Under the pieces are notes generated by a model. It worked only from the letters and a program-made list of their open reading frames with translations. It did no database searches and was not told the origin of the DNA. Shown one piece after another: positions 58,214 to 64,000 of a stretch of 64,000 nt of DNA. Source of the DNA: Cordilura impudica (lineage: Eukaryota > Arthropoda > Insecta > Diptera > Scathophagidae); the NCBI GenBank assembly GCA_963682025.1, contig OY821518.1:147314731-147378730 (forward strand). Direction: 5' to 3'. Numbering within the stretch: the stretch's first letter is position 1; each line of letters starts with the position of its first letter. The translations under genes were made by a program, and so were the position numbers.

Positions 58214-59597
58214 TGTTTCGATGTTATTTTAATTACATTTTCCAACAACGCTTTTAAAAACGAAAATAATTGATTTGGAATATTTTAATGGGCATTTTAT
58301 GTCATTAAAACGTATGTGACAAATAGGTTACACAATACACAGAAGGATTAATTTGGACAAACTTTATAAAACCCATATTGAAACCTAAAAACATTACACA
58401 AACTACAGTACATAAGTAAGCAGATTTCTAAATTCATATACATATGTACCTTTGTTGTTAAACCAACCTTATGAAAATCCAAACAAAGAGTTATACAGTT
58501 ATACTATATAACTGTTTCCAACATAACAAACTAAAAATCTTGGTAATTTTTGTTTTGCCATATATCAGTAAAATGTTCAGATATTAACCTTTTAAAAAGA
58601 AAATTGTGAATGAAGTATTTTTTATCTGAATTGGCTGGTAATACTTAAAGATGCAAGGATACATTTAATACGAAAAATAGCTTGCAGACATCGCTAAATT
58701 GATAACGAAGGTGACTCTGGGTGTATCGTTATAATTTTCATAATTATAAGCATCAACACATATTCATTAAATATCTTTTGTAAAAAATAAATATTAATCT
58801 TTACATTGTAATGTTTGAACTTTGGTTGTCAAAACTTGATTGATTTTATTATTGTCTTAATTGGTTAATATCCTCTTGTTTCTTTTATTTCAAAATAATA
58901 TAATAAGATTTTTAATGTAAATAAAACTGCATTTAAATTACATTTCTTTCCGAAATTTCGCCAATTCTTTGTTGACTTATTCAAGGAAATTAGTAACATG
59001 AGTATTATTTATCACATTTAAAAATTAATTTAATTTACATACAACATAAAAAACAAAAATTACATTGAACATAAATTAATAACAAGTACTCAGCTTAAAA
59101 TAATATCACAGTAAAGTTATTGTATTGCAACCCTGTAACTATTTATCGTAATTTTCTTAAGACTATAGTATTTCACATTTTTAGATTGTAGTCTTGGTTT
59201 GAGTGGCTCAGCAGCATCTACTCAATAACTTAATTACAATAACATACTTAGTTTACACTTGAACAATCTTGAGATCTTAAATGTACATTTTATTAAATTT
59301 TTCGTAATTATTCCATTTTACTAAATGAAAGAATTATAGGGCATTCGATTATTTCCAAAATCAAATATTAGAAAAGCAATCCAAATAAATTTTATATCCC
59401 TATTTCTACGCTTTGTAGGGTTAATATATCTTTTTGTGGAAATTTAAATAATTTAAACATATTTATTATGTTTAAAGCCATTTTATAAAATAAAAAATTT
59501 AAATTATTTTATAAATCCGTTTCACAAATAATCCGTTAAAAAATTTAACGTGCACTAATAACATGAGCAAAAAAATGTTTTTAACAATTAGAAAACA
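58214..59597. other. Gene-free AT-rich interval
   Basis: No ORF of interest and no repeat I can name. Confidence 0.45.
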
Positions 59598-59655
59598 AAC
59601 AAGTAAGAGTGTTAAATTCGGCTATGCCGAATCTTTGATACCCTCCACCTGGGTT
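59598..59655 (-). mobile_element. HINE-1 3' terminus
   Basis: aacaagtaagagtgtt, hairpin aattcggctatgccgaat, tttgataccctccacc. One base of the loop differs from the 12273 copy. A separate ctcttacttgtt at 60040-60051 in opposite orientation brackets the 450-bp segment to its right. Confidence 0.75.
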
Positions 59656-60371
59656 TTACGTTTACATTAATATCTGGGCTGCTTGCACTATTTGTAACAA
59701 ATGTATATAAAATATTTGAATATGTAAACACTTTGATAAACCTATTACTGAATTATTACAACAAATGCTCTGAATTTTCAGCATTTTATAGAGCTGTCTA
59801 CATATTTTAGGTCATAAATTGGCACAATGACATCCGATTTATCCCATTTTAAATACTAACCTGATCCAGATAATTACAAACAATATTAAGTTTAACCAGC
59901 TAAATGGTTTATTTTCTAATTTTCTTTTTAATTAAAATTTTTTAATATAAAGGTGAATTTTATTTTTTACAATCCTTTTCAATTTTCCAGAACTATTAGT
60001 ATATGGCACATTTGTGAGTCCACATAGATCAACTTTCAACTCTTACTTGTTTTTATTGTATTAAATTTATCTTTTTCTTTAAATTAATTAAGATAATTAA
60101 AATGAAAATATTTAACAAATTGTTTTTTTTTTGATACAAGGCAAAACTAAAACTGCCAAAAATTTCAGTCAAAACTATTTTGGATGTATTTGTTATATAT
60201 CAAATAATTTTTTCAATTTTAAACTTTAAAGTCTTTTTTAAGTCTGGTAATAACTCTATAATATGAAGGAAGTAAATATGTGGATTCTTTAATAACAATG
60301 ACAATTATAAAACACTTTTTTGTGCATTAAATTAAAATATTATAAATTTGAACATAATTAATTTTGGAAAA
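59656..60371. other. Interval between HINE-1 end and hAT relic
   Basis: No gene. 59656-60051 may be the body of a HINE-1-related element, since it starts and ends with inverted aacaagtaagag-type ends. Confidence 0.35.
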
Positions 60372-60963
60372 ATGTTCGATTTGTTTTTCGATGATGCTGA
60401 AAACACATCAAAGAAATACAGAAAATAAAGATTTTGCTTCAGTAAGTTGAGAAACGAGAAGCTAATGGATGGCTGGAATAGGTCGAAGGTGACGACTATA
60501 AATGCAGATGCAAGACTTGTGAAAAAATATTAAAATGCGATAAATCAGATCTAAGTATACATGCTAATAACCACTGTTATAAAAAATCTTTTAAAACCAG
60601 GAACAAATATTCTGTTTGAGTTATAACACCTCATTTGCAAGCCATTTTAATTAATTGTGTAAATTATAAATGCACATCTAGCCATAACAAAAGGATGAAT
60701 TACACAGAATTGTAAAAATAATTTTTTTATAATATCTGACTGTTTTTTATATTATTCTTATGTAATTCTCATGATATTTTTATCTTATTTTTAATATTTT
60801 TTTCTTCGTTTTTATGTTATTTTTACATAATTGAAATTGAAAATGTACAAATTAAAAATAAATTTTGAAAAAAGTAGTGTAAGGGAAAAAGTGGGTGTAG
60901 GGAAAAAAGGTAATTTTTTTCATAAACGTAGAGAATTCTGAAAAAATCTCCTGGCATCACTAG
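60372..60963 (+). pseudogene. hAT relic: BED finger piece joined to the 3' end
   Basis: ATG at 60372 reads MFDLFFDDAENTSKKYRK and, after shifts, a BED-finger-like block with paired Cys (CRCKTCEKILKC) and a following LSIHANNH, clearly parallel to the N-terminus of the 57470 hAT transposase. The rest is deleted. The right terminus ctcctggcatcacta matches, inverted, the left end of the 55258 element, and the gtagggaaaa subterminal block is also present (about 60895). A deletion derivative of a related hAT family. Confidence 0.75.
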
Positions 60964-61718
60964 TACCTATTAAAAAACAATGTAAAAATTTCACAAGACA
61001 ACGCGATATAAACTTGCTTTGTTCAAAAGCTTCCATAAGACTGAATGAAATTGTTGGTTACTCTTTGGTGAGTATTTTCGTTTTTGGTCGGCTGTATACA
61101 TATAAGAAGCCGATTAGAGTTCGGTTTACTGGTGCTGCTATGCATACGTGTGTGTGTTAACAAAAACATACGATATCCCAGTCATCATTTCGAAGATTGT
61201 TTTAACAAAAATTACCTTACTGTGTCTTCTTCGAGCACTTTTGATGATTAAAAACTAATTAATCATATGCGCTATTAGAAAAAAGACTAGAAAATGATTT
61301 TTGTTTACCCTTAAAAAGTGATTTATAGAAAAATGACATTAAATACGACTCAAAAATGAGTCGAAACTAATCAGAAAAGCGGATAAAAAGGACTCACAAG
61401 GGAATCGCGGGTAGGGTAATATTTCGTCCCAACAAAAAACTATTTTGTGATCAGCAAAAGAGCGCATTTATGACTGATTCAAAAAAGACTCTACATGATC
61501 ATTTATTGCATAAAATGCTTACTGGGATTTTATTCACTATCTGTAGAAACAGGTTTTTTAAGTAAAACAAATCTGCACACAATTTCAATTCTATTTCGTT
61601 CACAATGATACGATCACTTTGTTTACTAGCTACCAGTAAAATAAGAAAATAGTATTATAATACAGCGTAATGATAAATTGTACTTCTCAATTAGTTTATT
61701 TTTAATGTGACATAAGAA
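60964..61718. other. Gene-free interval
   Basis: No gene. An aatgcttactgggat piece at 61516-61530 resembles the right end of the 45396-46114 element. Confidence 0.35.
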
Positions 61719-61980
61719 GTTCGGTTTGTGCTAAGAAAAGCATGAATATATGTTTCCCGGGGCGAAGCTTGATCATTGCACTTTGATTGCGATGAGCTCC
61801 GCGACCATTCATAACGTGAATGGCTTGTGCCTAAAATTTTTGGTAGTTGGGAATGGCGTTTGTGTTAAGAAAAGCATGTTTCCTAGAGCAAGGCTCGATC
61901 ATTGCACATTGATTGAGCTGAGCTCCGCGGTTATTCTTAATGTGGATAACTCATGAAAAAAATTTTTGGTAGTGGCGTTT
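61719..61980 (+). repeat. Tandem duplication, ~126-bp unit, reads as ORF
   Basis: gatcattgca occurs at 61771 and 61897, within units sharing aagaaaagcatg, atgagctccgcg/ctgagctccgcg and aatttttggtag. Because 126 is divisible by three the 68-codon frame at 61750-61956 repeats as MFPGAKLDHCTLIAMSSA and MFPRARLDHCTLIELSSA. The unit is more GC-rich than its surroundings. I do not recognise it as a protein family; it may be an unusual repeat or a relic of a duplicated exon. Confidence 0.7.
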
Positions 61981-62439
61981 GCCTCCGTCCCGACATTAAA
62001 TAACAAATTTTAAAAATTTATTGTAATTAACATCTTTTTTTAACATCTGACAAAAAATAGTATTTTTTTAAACACCAATTTTATACAGGGTAAATATTTT
62101 ATGGTTTACCTACTACTTTTGAATGCAAGTATGCAGAGTTTATACATGTACTAAAAATACAACCCTTAAAACCATACTATTTTTGCAACTCTAAAAATTT
62201 CAGAATTTTGTCTAAATAAAATAAAATACCGATTTATTTTAATATGCGCTTATTATGGATATACATATACAGAATATATGAATATTATTTATAGTATTTT
62301 GATATTGGCAACAGTAGTATGTATCAATTTGTAACATTTTGTGATGTTTTAAAAATCGCAGAATATTGATATTGATTTTATATTTTTTTTTTTAATTAAT
62401 CACTTAATTAACTTAAATATTACACCAAAAAATATTGAT
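61981..62439. other. AT-rich spacer
   Basis: No gene. The segment near 62215-62285 resembles 14395-14470 (ttttatgtaaataaaata... versus tttgtctaaataaaataaaa, then ttattatggatatacatata), suggesting a shared flanking repeat. Confidence 0.35.
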
Positions 62440-62979
62440 ATTAATGAATTTTTATATTATTAACACAACGACCACAAAAACAACATGCACAGCTATGACA
62501 AAATACAAAATTTAGGAAAACTATATAGGAAAACGTCATACTTTTTTTATATTTTCAGTGATTTCTCGGCACCTATGAAACCAATTGCCATAATTTAAAA
62601 AACAGAAACCTTCTCATGATGTTAGTGAATCATTCTCATGAGCGCCGTAGCTGTCCTATTGAGGGCGTTATCGTGACAAGAACACATATTCAAATCATAT
62701 TTTCTCAGGATTTGTTTTACTTCTCTCAATTCTAGGGACCAGATTAACCGATTTGGACGATTTTAAACAGCAAACTTCTCAGGATGTTAGTGAATAATTT
62801 TTTATATCAACGAGCACCCTAACTACCCGACTGAAGCCGTCATCGTGATTTCCACAGACGGGCAGACGGACAGACGGTCATCGCTATATCAACGCCGCTT
62901 GTTATAAGGACCACAATTATTACAAACGGAATGACAAACTTATATATATCCTCTGCACACTGGAGTGGAGGGTATAAAA
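62440..62979 (-). mobile_element. HINE-1-like element, 5' end on the right
   Basis: Near-parallel to 15750-16341 over its length (accacaaaaacaaca, gctatgacaaa, gtgaatcattctcat, cgatttggacgattttaa, acgagcaccct). A short gacagacgg tract lies at about 62864. The right end reads gcacactggagtggagggta, the inverse of the ATACCCTCC 5' terminus. Non-coding. Confidence 0.78.
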
Positions 62980-63213
62980 ATAAATATAAAACGTTTGCAT
63001 TCCGATTCTGGAGTTAAAGGGTAGCATCAGCTATTAAAGGGTAGAGTCAACTATGGAGTGAGAACAAATCTTAACATACCTGAAGTGTAATAATGTGGAA
63101 CAAATTGACCCTTTTTATTTCATTGAAATTACATTAGATAAAAAAAAAATTTATAGTTCCCATCACTGCGTATGGACTTTTTGTTCATCCTTTATAGGAG
63201 CTTCTGACGTTTT
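62980..63213. other. Short spacer
   Basis: A small duplication aagggtagcatcagctatta / aagggtagagtcaactatgg occurs at about 63017 and 63037. No gene. Confidence 0.4.
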
Positions 63214-63699
63214 TACTCTATACCACTACGTGGTCTGGGTTTATTGACTTCGTCTGATGTTTGTAACTACCAAAAATATTTGACCTAGACCCATCCCTTA
63301 TTATACCGATCGACACAAAATCACTTTTTGAGTCGATTTAGCGATGTCCGTCCATCCGTCTGACTGTATATCCATGTAAATTTTTGATCAAACTGCAGTT
63401 CGCAAATATGAATATATTTTGATGAAGTTTGGTATATAAGCTTACATCGGCCATAGCATGAACGCTGTTGAAACTGGTTAAAATCGGTGCATGTTCAGGC
63501 CTAGTCTCGATACAAATGTCCCCTATGAAATCGACTTAAACTGTCATAAAATCCAAATTATCTAATAGATCCCAAATTAGGTTTGTGTTTGCTTATTTCT
63601 CCCATTTATCAGTAGCCCAAAAATAAACCCTATACGACAATTCTTAGTCCTAGCCCCCATATAAAGCTGCTTCCCGATCGTCATTTAAATCTATCAAAA
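63214..63699 (+). mobile_element. HINE-2 element, truncated by a second HINE-2
   Basis: 5' end actctataccactacgtgg, then HINE-2 blocks in order to tcatttaaatctatcaaaaa, where the next element starts. Moderately diverged from the 36843 copy; the (GTCC) tract is short. Confidence 0.85.
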
Positions 63700-64000
63700 A
63701 ACAAGTAAGAAAATTATAGTCAGTCTAGACCGTCGATACGATACACTATGCAACACGTTTAGAGACCCTTTGTCTTAGGTCCAACTAATTAGATATAGAA
63801 AATAAGCATAAATCAAATTTGAGTGACATTGTTATTAATTTCTTTGCCGTCGGATATGAAAAGCTTCATATCGGATGATATATTTATATGGGGACTAGCT
63901 TGGAAAATGGACCGGTCCTGACCACATTCGGAAACGTCACTTATTTTTTTCAAAAACATACACAAACCAAAATTGAGCAAAATATGTGCAATATTTTTGT
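63700..64000 (-). mobile_element. HINE-2 element, 3' part (runs off the window)
   Basis: acaagtaagaaaattat, an imperfect palindrome (agtcagtctagaccgtcg), atacgatacactatgc, then tcatatcggatgatatattt and tatatggggact in HINE-2 order up to the last base. Inserted head-on into the element to its left. Confidence 0.88.

Overview
This window is a transposon graveyard from an insect nuclear genome, most likely a higher fly (Diptera, Cyclorrhapha). That placement is an inference. It rests on many short Helentron-derived elements of the DINE-1/mini-me type with (GTCY)n tracts, mariner elements with the DD41D spacing reported for the tephritid rosa group, an I-type LINE with RNase H, and very AT-rich sequence. 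I could not support any complete host protein-coding gene, rRNA, tRNA or CRISPR array. Every convincing protein similarity is to a transposase or reverse transcriptase, apart from one decayed multicopy arthropod protein of unknown function.

Layout. 1-3910 is an uninterrupted TTAAAAA satellite that runs off the left edge and ends at a Helentron-type 3' terminus. 3911-9100 holds small inverted-repeat elements, a 21-bp minisatellite and two short exon-like motifs. 9100-12630 holds a Ty3/Gypsy pol remnant between inverted arms. 14469-19490 holds a deleted mariner, a Tc1 element split by a Helentron insertion, and a mariner relic. 22028-29065 holds further mariner relics, Helitrons with internal tandem repeats, and a non-LTR reverse-transcriptase relic. 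30087-31471 holds two Helentron-type elements. 32350-32770 is a Helitron. 32880-34185 is an apparently intact mariner with a 361-codon ORF. 34745-39135 is an I-type LINE broken by one Helentron element and one non-autonomous hAT element. 40653-41560 is the decayed unknown arthropod protein. 42050-44239 is a piggyBac with an internal deletion. 44299-45372 is a Helitron. 46435-51510 is a three-level nest around an unclassified 3.9-kb TIR transposon. 54133-58213 holds a small TIR element, a Helitron and a hAT with a twice-frameshifted transposase. 59598-64000 holds Helentron pieces, a hAT relic, a short tandem duplication and a Helentron inserted in a Helentron.

Two Helentron-like non-autonomous families recur, called here HINE-1 and HINE-2. 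Both have an ATACCCT-type 5' terminus, a matching subterminal inverted copy near the 3' end, a hairpin, and a shared terminal TCTTACTTGTT. HINE-1 carries the hairpin attcggcacagccgaat and HINE-2 the perfect palindrome agtcggtctagaccgact. Their strand is given by polarity, with the hairpin at the 3' end. The order of events can be read from the nesting: LINE, Tc1 and the unclassified transposon are older, and HINE-2 is among the youngest. The window therefore records insertion history, not a working pathway.
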